DNA from: Branchiostoma belcheri | Taxonomy: Eukaryota; Chordata; Leptocardii; Amphioxiformes; Branchiostomatidae | Direction of reading: 5' to 3' | NCBI RefSeq assembly: GCF_001625305.1 | Contig: NW_017803904.1 | Span: 104,496-168,495, forward strand | Length of the DNA: 64,000 bases | In this document: piece after piece, positions 1-13,600 of the stretch | Numbering within the stretch: position 1 is the first letter of the stretch | Layout of the letters: the number at the start of each line of letters is the position of its first letter | Notes under the pieces: generated by a model | What the model was told of the DNA's origin: nothing | Seen by the model: only the letters and a program-made list of their open reading frames with translations | Database searches by the model: none | Program-made: the position numbers and the translations under genes

Positions 1-3000
1 GTTCACAGGGGATGGGACCGTGTGCACAGAACTGTTCACATCAGGCACTGAGCTTGTAGGAGAGCTGGGAGAATTCACGAGTCCGTCATATCCAAACTAC
101 TACCCTGGTGAGTCTGACGATGAAATGTAAGTAATGTAAATACAAGAATTCGGAGACCTCCATGAAATATATGAGCTTTTGTAAATGTATTTACACAGTA
201 CACTACACTACAGTACAGAACAAAATAACACAGGTTTTTGTCCTGAAATAGGCCAGGCTGTCAGGCGGTCAGTCTGTCAACAGTACATGTAGCCTATTCC
301 AGAGGGACCTCAGCAATCAAACCCGGGTAGGCGCGCTGCCTGACCACACGTGTTTTGTATTAAACCGGCAAATCTGTTTTCCCTCAAAATACAAAAGTTC
401 TGCTGAAGTAGCAAGGTCATCCACCAGGAGGCCCATATTTGACCTTGACCTTATATATATATATATATATATACCAATATATGTAATATATCTACCAAAT
501 ATCATAACAATCCATAAAGGCGTTCTGAAGCTGACTACAAATGTGCGGAAACACAAACACAGACAGACACACAGACACACAAAAAACAATACCTCCATTT
601 TTCATACAACTCCTTGGTCGACATTTTCGTACCCCATCAGCTACGTAACCCAATACTTTTTCAACTCAGGTCAGTTTAGTCAGTCTCCTTTTATGTCATA
701 CATAATAAACAGACATTTTACGTGTACAGATAATCGGAGACACAATTGGACAATCCGCGCGCCTGACCCGGCCAAGGTCATCCTGCTCCAGTTTACGGAG
801 TTCCATCTCGAGGGCGCCGCCTACGGAGTCTGTCGGTACGACAGTCTGTCCGTTTATGACGGCGAATTCCCAAATGAGGAGAACCTGCTTGGTATGTGTC
901 CCAAAATTGTTCTTAGACTATATTCACTTCTGTTGTGGATACAATTCTCTAAACAAGGCCCCGTGATTTTACAGAGACTTACCTCAAACACGTTAAAGTT
1001 TTTACCACACTTATCAAATGAGTCCTAATTCCCGTTATGATGGACTTCATCCTTACAGTCTGTTCTTCGGGTGGACATCAAATATAATAATTATCTTTGG
1101 CAGTTCTGAAAATATGATAGTTACACGTTGTGTAAAGAAATAAAGTAATCCTCAGTAAAGTCTATTGAACATCGGTCTACGTTTGTTCATCAACAGAAAC
1201 GCTGCAAAAATTTGTTAGACAAAATCTAACAAATTGCAGTTATATTTGTGATCAATTCTGTATCTGTATCGGTATAGCCGGTTTTAACCGCCCTTCGGCG
1301 TAACACACCAGCTTCGCAGGCACGCGGCACGGCGGCAGCTAGCTATATCACACCGAACGACTTGTTACACTCGATCTTTGCACATTTGATTGCAGAAGTT
1401 GTTTAAAGTTTTCTAGTGATGATGCCCCAACTGTGCTTGGTGGCAACGAGTCCCAGTCTACGATAGTTCAGGGGAAATACGAGTTTTTGAATACCTCAAT
1501 TCTTGGTTAAAACTCTGATATTTGAAGGCATGACTGTTTCTTGTTCTTTTCTGGGCTGGTATCAGATACTTAGTGGTTGGTACGTCCACCAGTTTATTAG
1601 TCATTTTTACATCATGCACAGTCTAGACATTCTACGTCTGTAATTCATCTATATCACACAGTGCAGGGGGGGGGGGTCCTATGATATGTACCGAATTCAA
1701 AGTTCCACATATACGGTTTTACGATAAGTCTGACATAATGACGTAGAGACTATTCTCAAATCCTATTTCAGGAACGTTTTGCGGATCAGAGTTACCCGAG
1801 CCTCAGCGGTCCACCGGTAACGTGATGACACTAACATTCCAGACTGACGAACAAGAGTCATTTCCAGGGTTCAATATTACTTTCAAGCAGATAAACAAAG
1901 GTACATACAACTATCTCTACACTGAAGGACGATGCATGTTAGACTAGGTGCGTAGATTTCCGTACTGCTCAGGCATGTTTGAAAAAATGCAAGCATTTAG
2001 TTTACGGATGCGAAAACTCACTTTTGAGTTGTTTAAAATGCAACCGCCTAAAATGTATTGGTTAGCAATAACGACTACAACAGCGAGGGTAGCATACCGC
2101 TTTCATGTAAGGGGAATACTTAGAATAGACCAATATTAGTGTTATTTCAAAATTTACTTAACAGTTGAAATGTGTTGAAGTGACGTTGGCAGGCTTTTTA
2201 TTCATAATGGTCGCAGTCATTATCACATATTCATATGTGTGTATCAGCATCGCAGACATATTTATAAATTGCTGACCTGAATGTCATGATATTCTTGTGT
2301 AACAAGTCTTGTGTAACGATACAACAATGTGCTCTTGCAACAGTGTATCAGTTGTTGCATGTATAATGTGTGGTTATACAGGCATCATCGCCATACATGA
2401 CAAACATATTTTCTTTTTTGCATCTTTGATACACAACATGTAAAGCTAACAAATATTAAAAGTGCAACTGCAGCATTTATGTATTTACATTTTAGTGGTG
2501 CTGGACTTTAAACTCGGCCAGTTCGCCTGTGTTAACGCGGAGGGATACATCACAAGCTGGCAGCGATGCAACAAAAAAAGAGACTGCCGGGACAACAGTG
2601 ACGAAGATAATTGTGGTACGTTGTTGTAAGGAAGGCGCATACATATGCATCTTACGTTTTTGACTATCTTAGAACAGCTATGGATCTTCAACAGCCTGTG
2701 TCCATAACAAGATAGATAGATGTACGGCACATCCAAGGCCCACAATTTACTGCCGGAACCTTACCGTTCGTTATCGAGCCGTCATATTTACCGCAGCACG
2801 GAAAATTGTCAGTAAATATTTTATATATTTTCATTTAGTGAAACAAGTTATCAACAGCCTTTAGCAACATATTCCCCGTGTGTTATTTTGAATCCGCCAC
2901 AAAATGTCAGAATAGGTTTCTTCCTGTAGGGGGGGAGGGTTACTGTATGTAGTATTGGTGCTGGTTTTATCTAACACGTAATACGTATCACAATTGTTTT

Positions 3001-6000
3001 TAGAATGCCAGCGGTTATCGAATTTAGATCTTGGCATTTGCAAAGGTCTAGACTACAGAGATGTCCTGCTGCCTAACTGGGTCGGTCATAAGTCGCTTGA
3101 GGAGATCCGGAATTCTGTAGAACTGCAGAACTTAACCCAGTACCACCGCCAGAACACACCCTGCCATGAACAGTTCGTTGATTACGTCTGTACGCTTCTG
3201 TTCCCAAGATGTGACAGGTACAATATTTAAATTGGTTTTAAAATGATGATTTAGTCAGTGTAAAAGGTCTAAGTTTCAACCTAAAGGACAGTATTGTCCA
3301 CCTTTTCTGTGTACGATGATCCGCTACATTGCCTAGTCAACACGCCATACATGAAGCAATTCCAGTAAGCTTTTTTGTATCTTCACCTGATAGTGAAACA
3401 TTTACGGATCTTAAGCCAAAAGGTTTGAACTATTTACATCTTCATGTACATAACCATGTACATGCACATGTACATGTATCATAATCATATTTTCTTATGA
3501 CTAAAAGCAAATTGAATCAAGTTGACCAAGTGGCAGGGGAGAAAGGATGGAAAACAAAATTTTTCATCCATTTCATTGCATGGGGTGAAATATAATCAGC
3601 AATTAAACGTGATGTTTCGTTTAAACACATATAAAAGTGCGGATTTGCCTGTCCCCAGCACGACACTGGTGCTGCCGTGCAGATCGTGGTGTGTGGAGGT
3701 TCAGCAGGTGTGCGGAGGACAGGTCCCGGGGCTGGAGGAGACGTTCAGCGCCTGTAACCTGTTTCACAGCAGCCAGTGTTACAGCAAGGCGACTCCCGAA
3801 GGAAGAGGTCGGTATGATGCTTGTTTTAAATGAGAATATTCTTGCAACCTGGATATTATCCTCCTGCTAACGGTTCGGCTGCTGCACTAGACCTCATCTT
3901 TCTGGTTTTTTTTTTAAATTCCGAAACATGTAGTCACAAGACGTGGTGACGACACACTCAAGTTTTGTCAACTTATATTAATGTCGACACCAACACAGGG
4001 ACATCACAATACTCATTTACACCTGAGCGAAGTGAGGAAAGTCGTGTAAAGTGCCTTTCCCAAAAGCACAAGATCGGTGGCATGTCAGGACTCGAACCCG
4101 GGGCCTCTGGTTCCGAGTCGAGAACGCTGCAGCTGCGCCACACGACCCCACTGTGTTTCTGTTTGCTGCAGGGTGGCGTAGCTGCAAGAATTCGTTCTCA
4201 TATAAGACTGGGACTGTACCTCCTCCCATTCAATAAATTTGTACTTTTGCGGCAAGCGATGGTAGAATTTACTAGGCCCTCATAATAGTAGATGCTGATA
4301 CACGTTTACTGTTTAGGTCGTTAAAAACTGTACCTACATCTACCTATTATCTTCATACAACTATTAGTATTGCAGTTATCCGTCATGATAGTAATTAATC
4401 GATATTAATGGATAGTTGACTGGTGAACACTTTTCCGCTGTCTTTACTGTAGCCTACATCAGGTGTTTATCACTGATAAGGGTATTTTACGTGCTATGCT
4501 CTACTTTTGTGCTATTGTACGTATAAGATACATACCAGTACGTTCGGGCTGTTTGCTTGAACGAAAATTTAGCAATCCATATCAAGAATAAACATAGATA
4601 GTGTTTATGACTAATTTTTCTTCTTTTTTATGTCTTTGATATTATTCTTTTCGTCCCCCCAAATTGTCAGACCGGGCCCCGGGTTTGGAATTGTAACCCT
4701 CAGCCAACTTTTGTATTCATTGATCCTGTAGATTGCTTCTATGGCAACGGTGAGAACTACCAGGGGAACAGAAGTATCGGCGAGTCGGGAGAGCGCTGCG
4801 AACCCTGGTCTGACGCGGCCAGGCTGGTCGCCCCGTCTCTGCTCGAAGAGCAATATAACTGGGCAAACCTGCAGGATTCATACTGCCGAAACCCTTACTG
4901 TAAGTCTAACCAGCAAACACATAAAAAACAAGAAGGCCAGGACCTGTCACAATGCCAGAAAATGACAAACATCTGTGGTATAGACTCATTTTGGTATACG
5001 TCGAACATTACTTTTGTACAGATTAACAGTGTTAGGATTTTCTTCATAATTTTGCTGATTATACAGAAGCGCTTTCTCAGTCCGACAATACAAGTCACTT
5101 TAGATCATAGCTGGTGTAATTTCATTGAAAAGTGCCTATTTTTTTGCATGATATTTTTTTTGCATAACGTTATGCTGCTAAAATTGAAATTTAAATCCCA
5201 TTATTTTTGGAAGGATATCTTTCATTTCCTAACAGTTTGTTTTTGCTTCAGAATAATTTCCTGAAATAAATGTTAAATAAAGATTTGAGGTTGTGTTGAC
5301 TGGAATTGAGGTGCAGAATAAACTTGGTTTAGCCGCCATGACAACTTCTTTACGCTTTTTTCCACAGCAAGTCCTGAGCCCTGGTGCTACGTGAAGGATG
5401 CTGGAGACTCCCTCGTGCCTGATGCATGTTCCGTGGATCCATGCGAAGGTGGGACACTCATGCCCTTTACTTAAAGTCAGTGTCGCATTCGTCGTACGAT
5501 CTTTTTGTGGCAGGCCTTCAGCGAGCGAGAGGCTAGTGACATCAATCTAGTAGCTACGTTAATTGTTCCCCTGTCTGGGGGCAACCATTTTTACCTCCGG
5601 GGGAGGAGACATCCTTCCGCGGAAGGGTTTTGTGAGAGATTTAGATTTTCATGTTTGCAGCTGTTTCTCGCGTTTGGGTGGACGAATTCGTTTGAGACTC
5701 GGCATGTTTTGCTATTGGGCTGCAGATGATGCACGTTCTTTTGTTTTTATTGTATATGTGTTTTCGGGCGTGAAAATGATGCCTTTTCGTGGCCCCAAAA
5801 CACCCCTTTAAGCGTGAAAGTGGTCGCGACCTTTGGCTTGTTTAAGCTATTCTCGGTCTGGTCCACGTATATGACCCCTTACACAGAGGGGTGTCCGGTC
5901 TCAATAAATTCTTTGTTTAAAACCCTATATGAAAATATACAATAAAAAGCCCGGAGGTATAAAATCTCAGATTTTACTTGTTATTATTAAGTATTCGTTG

Positions 6001-9000
6001 TACGACGAATGCGACTAGAGAATTATTATTGTGATAAATTCGGATCCTTAAATTGTTTTGGTAAGTCATAAAAGGCTGAACCGGCTGGCAATGCACATCA
6101 GGTAAATTGGATAGAAAGAGTTTATCTGGAGTTAAGGAGAATGCAAAGCTCACTTCTGGGATTGAGTTTTTTGAGGAAAAACTCTCCTTTACCTGCCCAC
6201 CCGAGGGTGGCAGCTATTTTTCCAGGAGAGAGTACATAAAACATAACAATACATCACATACAATTACATATACATTTACATTACATAGTATTGTAAAAGA
6301 AAACTAGAAAGGCCGACATTTGCTTGGGAGCAAATACAGCATATTTCAGTCCATCTCCCTCCCACGCAAAAGTGGACTATTCCAAACTTACCCCAGTGCA
6401 AAACTGGCAAAGGTTCTCAAATAAATGAATTAAATAGTAGCTACATGTATATGAGAACAAAGATGCAACAACAAGTACTTTGAATCTTGAAATCTTTACT
6501 AATCTTATTACAGGTATGCAAAAACTAACAATCATGAGATTTGATACATTTTGAAGGTCTTAGGCACATAAAATTGAATGTGTGTGTCATTACGCACCAC
6601 TTAGGTGCAATGTGACCTCAGGTAACCCGCAATGGAACACGTGTTCCATGGATGGAACCGGCCATTCTTTAGATAGAACATGGAACGGGTATAGCACTTT
6701 TGGCCCTTTTTTTGCTGAAAATAGCCATTAAAGTCCCCCAAATGAGTCATTTGGAAGTGGTGTATGCCAAATATGTGACTGCTATTCTGTAGACACATGT
6801 TCAAGGTACCCTTATACCGAATTTTAGATCAGTTGGTTGTAATACCAGGGCTCAGGATCCAAAAATCCATTTTTTGGCGAAAAATGCCCCAAAAAACCTT
6901 AATAAAAAATTTTCAAAGGCATGTATAAAAAAAATGAAAAAAAACGCCTGGGGGTATTGGCCCACTCTACCTCCATGCCAAATTTCAAGTCATTTGGCTG
7001 AATGATGGCGGAGTTGAATCCCTTTGACTGTTTGGCAGGAGAAGGAGAAGGAGAAAGAGAAGGAGAAGAAACATGAGAGAACACAATATATTTCATCCAT
7101 ACCATGGTATGGACTGAAATATAACAAATGTGTAACATCGTATGTGCTTTACTTATTCATGCCCCTCATGTGCTTTACTAGGCCTTGTTTGAACTTCTCA
7201 TGTGATGACACTGTTTGTAACCCATGTGGTAGAGAGTTCAATGCTGCAGTAGTTCTGTATGTGAAGGTTTTTTAGTGCTGTTTGTTTTTGGTCTGCCTAG
7301 TTTGAAGGTGTTCCGAGTAGCTTATCTGGTTCTGTAAGTATGCTGATGTGACACTGGGCACAGTTGATTGTTGAGTATGGCTGGTTGTTTGGAAGACAGA
7401 ATTCTTTGAAAGTGCAGGTGTTATTGATGTTAAGTCTCTCCTCCACGGTCTGCCAGGACAGTTCCTCGTGAATCTGATTCACCCTGGTACGGCGATCACA
7501 TTTCAGAATCAGTCGCCCTTTCCTTAGCACTTAGCATCCTAGCAGAATTGTCCAAACCTTTAAAACAACTGTTACAGTAAAACATCCGAAAATGCGTTTC
7601 CTTTTTTCTTTTACAGACGAACGATATCCGGAAAATCTAAGAGACATTGTTTCTTGAACAAATTGCATGACATAGAAGGTCCTTCCTATAAAATATTATC
7701 ATTTATCACGGCATACCTTAACAACTACATTCTGCAATTTTTGCAACTTTGAACATCTTTTTACTATTTCTTGTGGCCCTGTGGTTTTGAGATTTCGGTA
7801 TTTTGTTCCTTGTTTTTGTCTGACAGGTGCCTGTGAAAGCCCCGTGAACCCAAAGAACGGACGGCGTGTTCCCGTGAAAGGTTCCTACCGGGCGGGAGAC
7901 CGGGTGTCGTTCCGGTGTAACGAGGGTTACCGGGTAACCTCCGGGGAGCAGGACGCCTACTGCCTGCAGAACGGAACCTGGTCCAGCCCTCCACCGGAAT
8001 GTCAGAGTAAGAATGGTCTATTACGACATGATTTTATTTGTCGTACACTATGGGTCGGCATGTATAGCAAGGCTAATAAGTATTTTATCATTATGAAGCA
8101 AGTTTAAACTTTAATGTCATCACAAGACATTGGACTTACACAGAATTTCGGCTGTACAATTTTTGTTCATGGAAACTACAATTTCTTCATAATGACTTCT
8201 ACCAACACGGATAAACCTTCAAAAAAATCCATCGATGTCAACGTCAGCTCCGACAATAAATAAAAATATTCTAGATTTGCTGTCTTAGACATCTTGTACA
8301 ACGTATTTTACTAATCTTGGAAACTATTTGCATTGGTAAACTTCTACAATGCTGAAACTAGTGCATTGACTCCCCATGACATGGTATCATACTTTCATAA
8401 AGACTTACGTTGTAAGGTGCATAAAACGATGATAAAAATATTTCCTTTCTTAAGTTTATTCCTTCAAATCTCCCTTCTTTCATTACAGCTGACGGACGCC
8501 TGCGACTAATAGACGAACTGTTTAACGAGAACTTCTACAACCCGGCGTTTCCTCCTGACTCCGGAACTGTCGTTATTTTCTTCCGCGCAGCCCTGGTGGA
8601 TGTCCTGGAACTGGTACTGTTTTTTTTCGTTCCGTGTTTTTGGCGACGTCTAAGGGAGGAGCCTAATGGTACAGTATTGTGTGCAGTTTGCAAGAATTCT
8701 AGGAATGGTACAGGCATTTTGTCCACAGGCATGCGGAATGTCCACAGGCATTTCTCTGACCCACATCTTATTCTATGCCCACATTCCTGGAACCCTTGAG
8801 AAGATCTGTCTGCCCCGGATGGCCCTACTTTCTGTGACCCCGGGGCTCGCTCACTATACACTCAGGGAAGGAGTGCACTGTATCTCTCTAGATAGGTACC
8901 AAGTCTTCCATAAAATCATGAAATGATGTCAATGCCAAACAATAACCCTAACAGCAACCACCGTTGCCATGGCAATGTATGTTTTCATTGCCAGTCTTGT

Positions 9001-10509
9001 TAAATTTACAAACCATCGCTCATGGAATGATGGCCTGGCAGCAAGCAGCATTCTTTCAAAACGCATTACAGTGGAAACCAATCTACTACTTGAAAGTCTG
9101 TGATCTATCACATAGATTCTGGTAAAACGATTAACTTCTGTGTGATCATTTTTAGTTGAGAATTCAAACTCATACAAGTAATACTTGTCATGTATCATGT
9201 TGCTTTTCTACTACTTAAAATTACGTGTTCTCAATCGTTTTAGGAAGTGCATGATCAGCAGATTTTGTCGTCCGTGGTGTTCAGACTAGTGAGTTTTTTT
9301 CATATCTGTTTTCCAGTTACTTTGTTGTGCGATATAGATGGCTTTGGTCTAAGTAGTTTGGATTTAAGAAAGGACTGTAAGATATTCACTTGATTATTCC
9401 TGTACATTTTAGCCTACATTTATAGGATTTTAAATAATTTTCATTAATTTAGTCATTTCTTTGTTCTTACCTGCAGATATGGAACGACAGACGCCTCCAA
9501 TGGCAGAACTCGAGATACTCAGACGTTGATGAGATCCGCGTGTCCGATGACAAGCTGTGGAGGCCCGCCCTCACTCTTGCAAATAAGTAAGATCACGTTC
9601 TAATCACGTGAACCCCACCTGTCAAATACTCAAATCACCTGTTCGTCACTTGCACACCGTACAGCTATCTATTTCGTCATTCAATCAAAATCAAATACTA
9701 ATACGTCACGTGAACGTAAAACGTAAGGTCACACAAAAATCACGCATTGGTCACGTGGAACTGAGAACTTAAATCACGTGCAAATCAAGCAGGGAGAGAA
9801 AAGGGGGAAGAAAGCAAAAGAGGTCGCCAAGCCGTGTGCACTTCGTCTCACTGAATTCTCACGATGCATGTATAAGCCATGAAGCAGGGTTTCTCCACAA
9901 CATCCCCTCCCCACCATTTTCAGTATAATGATTATAACAGAATTCCCTGGATTATAGATATCTAAATCGTTGCCGAAATATGATTCGAAATACGAATCAC
10001 GATTGAATTACCAAGTACGTTCTGATAACTAGAGGAAACTGAATTTCCACAGCGCTGATCCAGAGTTTGAGGGTTTCAAGTCATCTGCTGGAGCGCGAGT
10101 GTTTCGGAACGGGGAGGTGGTGTGGGATATCTCTCAGATATTAAAGACCACCTGTGAACACAGTAAGTTTCCCGTTAAATAAAAACTTTCAAAATTTCCT
10201 ATGCAGTGCCAATAAGCACAGGTCGTATTTTACCCAATATTCAACCAATTATAAACATACGCATGCTAGGCTAATGCTCAGGTCACATTTCCAAACCGGG
10301 GCCCGACCGGACAGTCTTATGGAACAATAAATATGATATAAAAGAAAACAAAGCACAACAAAGTTGAAAAAATTATGATAATGGTAACTATTTTCGTATA
10401 TTATTGATATAAATTTTTCGTTAATCGAAACAGTCTGGCCGAAATGTGACCTCAGCATTGAAACACAGACAGACACACACACACGCACACACACACACGC
10501 ACACACACA

Positions 10510-10546
<37 letters not shown>

Positions 10547-10569
10547 ACAGACACACGCGCGCATACACA

Positions 10570-10621
<52 letters not shown>

Positions 10622-13600
10622 CATGTTTCCTCTCCCTCTCTCTCCCACTCCCTTTCCTCAACCCTTAGATGCAAGAAACTTCCCCTTTGATGACATGGAG
10701 TGCAGCGCGTGCATCGCTAATGAAGAACAGCGGAAGAACGAGGTGTTGAAGTGTTTGGAGAGAGACCACCGTCACGTCCACTCGTCTCGGGTCAACCTGG
10801 CTTTCTGTGACGTGGACACCTCCATACGGGTAGACGAATGGAACACGGAATGGGAGGTAAAGTTTTGTCACTTTCGTTGTTCAATAATTTTATGACAACA
10901 AATTGAGATTATTATTTGTACTGTCGTGCAAGAGTCGCACATCATTTACCTGTCATCATTTGTGAGGGACCCTGTCATTGGTCCCAACGTACACGTGGTT
11001 AGATACTGGCCGTTTCGTTCACTGCCCAGCTCAAATACTGCTGCAAAAATTGTATGGAATTTTGTTTGGATAAGACCCATGTAAGGACGCTGGTTGCCCA
11101 AAGGTTATTTGGGCATAGCCACATACGTAGCACGATTTGCGTTTTGCAATAAGATTTTTAGTGAGGCGCTGGAAAAATCGGCTGCCGACAAGGATCTAAA
11201 ACAAACTAAATATCATCAACTTGCTGTCATCAATCATTCTTCTCTCTTCTTAATAACGATATAGATATAAGCAAAGATGTGTTTTATAATCGAAGGTTGG
11301 TCTAAAGCCATTAGAAATATGAACTTATCTTTGTTGCTAAGATGTATGATATGGATATATAATAAAAACCCATCAAGTTTCTCCTAATGATTAAACCACA
11401 CTTCCCATAATGCCTAGTAACGGTCACGGATATGACGTAAGACCATCCCCCCTCCCCCTTTCTCGATGTAATATTTCCAACAAGTTCTATCGACAAACTG
11501 GTCAACTATTGTTTTGAATTATTTCTCTAGTATAAAGCGCATGCCATAATTGCATTTTTGTTGGAATTAGAGAAAATGACGTACCTTCTATCGTTCTAAT
11601 ATACGTAATGCGACCGTGCGAGTAGGAGAGTCTTCGGTAGAAGGTAGAACGATAGAAGGTACGTCATTTTCTCTAAATTCCAACAAAAATGCAATTATGG
11701 CATGCGCTTTGTACTAGAGAAATAATTCAAAACAATAGTTGACCAGTTTGTCGATAGAACTTCTTGGAGATATCACATCGAGGAAGGGGGAGGGGTGGTC
11801 TTACGTGATATCCGTGACCGTTACTAGGCATTATGGGGAGTGTGGAATTGGTGAATACACATATTTCAGGTTGAGGAGGAAGAAGAAGGAAACTACACAT
11901 TGGCTTGCATCAATCTGCACATGCGCCGTGACCCGACCTACCACATGTGTACGGCCATCGCCCCGAGCACGTTTCTCGTCCTGCTGATGGGCGTGACCTT
12001 CCTGCTGCCCCTGGACACGGTAGGTCACGTGATTCAAATTTCTTTTCGGGCAGACAAGCACGTCGGCAGAACGTACTGCACCTGCACGAAACCCGTAATG
12101 TATTGTACATAGCATTTCGGTAGATATAAGATCGTATTTGCTCATATAAGGTTAGCATTTCGACAGTAGTTTCCAAATGTTATGTACGAAAGAATATCCT
12201 CTGCAACAGGCAAAATTCTGATGCAACGTTGACCAAAAACCCAACGAAAAACGCGAAAATACGGGGTTCTGCGCAGGCGCAGTACGTTCTGCCGACGTGC
12301 TTCGTGCTTCTGCCGACGTGCTTCTGCCGAAGTGTAGACCCTACCTGTGCCTTCCAGCCCCAAAATCTCCAAAATGGACCAGAATTTTCAAGATAAAAAA
12401 GAATTTTCAAAGGTATTAACTAGGCACAACAATCGTGTTCCCATTTTGAGGCCTCTACTGCGCAACGCAAATTTGGTATCTGCCCTTTAGCCATGACCTA
12501 GCACGTCGGCAGAACGTACTGGGCCTGCGCAGAACCCTGTGTTTCACGGTTTTCGGTGGATTTTTGGTTGGTCAACGTCGCATCAAAATTTTGCCTGTTG
12601 CAGAGGGTATCTTTTCCGACACAACATTTGGAAGCTACAGACGAGATATTTTCCTTATATGCGCGAATACGACCTTATATAAGACGTTCTGCTGAAGTGC
12701 TATGTACAATACATTACGCGTTTGGCATAGGTGCAGTACGTTCTGCAGACGTGCTCCATGACCTAAACTTGACTACTAGTAGAATACGGCGGGTCATCTC
12801 AATCAAGTGAGCGTTAATGGTGACATGTGGCCTGCTGTTGGCTGTTACTAAGCCCCTCTGGACAACGTAGGTCCTGTGATTATATCAGTTCTAAGATGAC
12901 AGTTGTTTTTAAAGGGAAAACTAATTCTTTGGAGAGGAATGGTAACTCTTAAGAAAATTTAAAAAAAAATTTAAAAAATTAAAAAAAATTAAAAACAACA
13001 GTTCCACGATCTCATACCTTCGCCAAATGATGTTAACCCTTGCGGTTGAAGAATCATACAATTTTAATCATTTATTTTGAAAGTAAGAGCCTCATTAGCA
13101 TGGATTATATCAGTTGATCATATTTTCCACCCAATGACAACCTTATCTTCACAAAAAGGCTATTATAGCACTTTCTCATAAATTATGCAAATGAGGTCAT
13201 GATTTGAATAAATTATGTTTATTGATGTTCGCCTTCACTTAACTTAACATTAATTATGCAAATTAGGTCTTCATTTACATAATCTATATCCTCAGATGTT
13301 TTTTTTCGTTCTCTATTACATGTCACACGTGTTTCATAGTCCTATTATCGAACGAAGCAGATTTATAGAATTTCCTCATTAATTATGCAAATTAGCTCCT
13401 GATTTGCATAACTGTCATTTGATTGTGTCAAGTATCACTTCAGCTACCTACATACCAAAAATCATGACAATCCGTCCACCGGTTTTTGAGTTATCATCCT
13501 TCGAAAATTTTTCAACAAATGCTCCTGCAGTTCCAGAACAAGGCGCTAGGGGGGGGCCAAACTTATGTCACCTCTTCCCTACCCCAAGAGCTATCTACCA

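Noticed and set aside
4070..4150. tRNA gene
   Set aside because: A and B boxes are present but the sequence continues as the SINE body, and no complete cloverleaf can be drawn.
10249..10895. Long frames of CVCVCV or HTHTHT residues
   Set aside because: Translations of the CA/TG microsatellite; only the part from 10669 is a real exon (Cys-loop).
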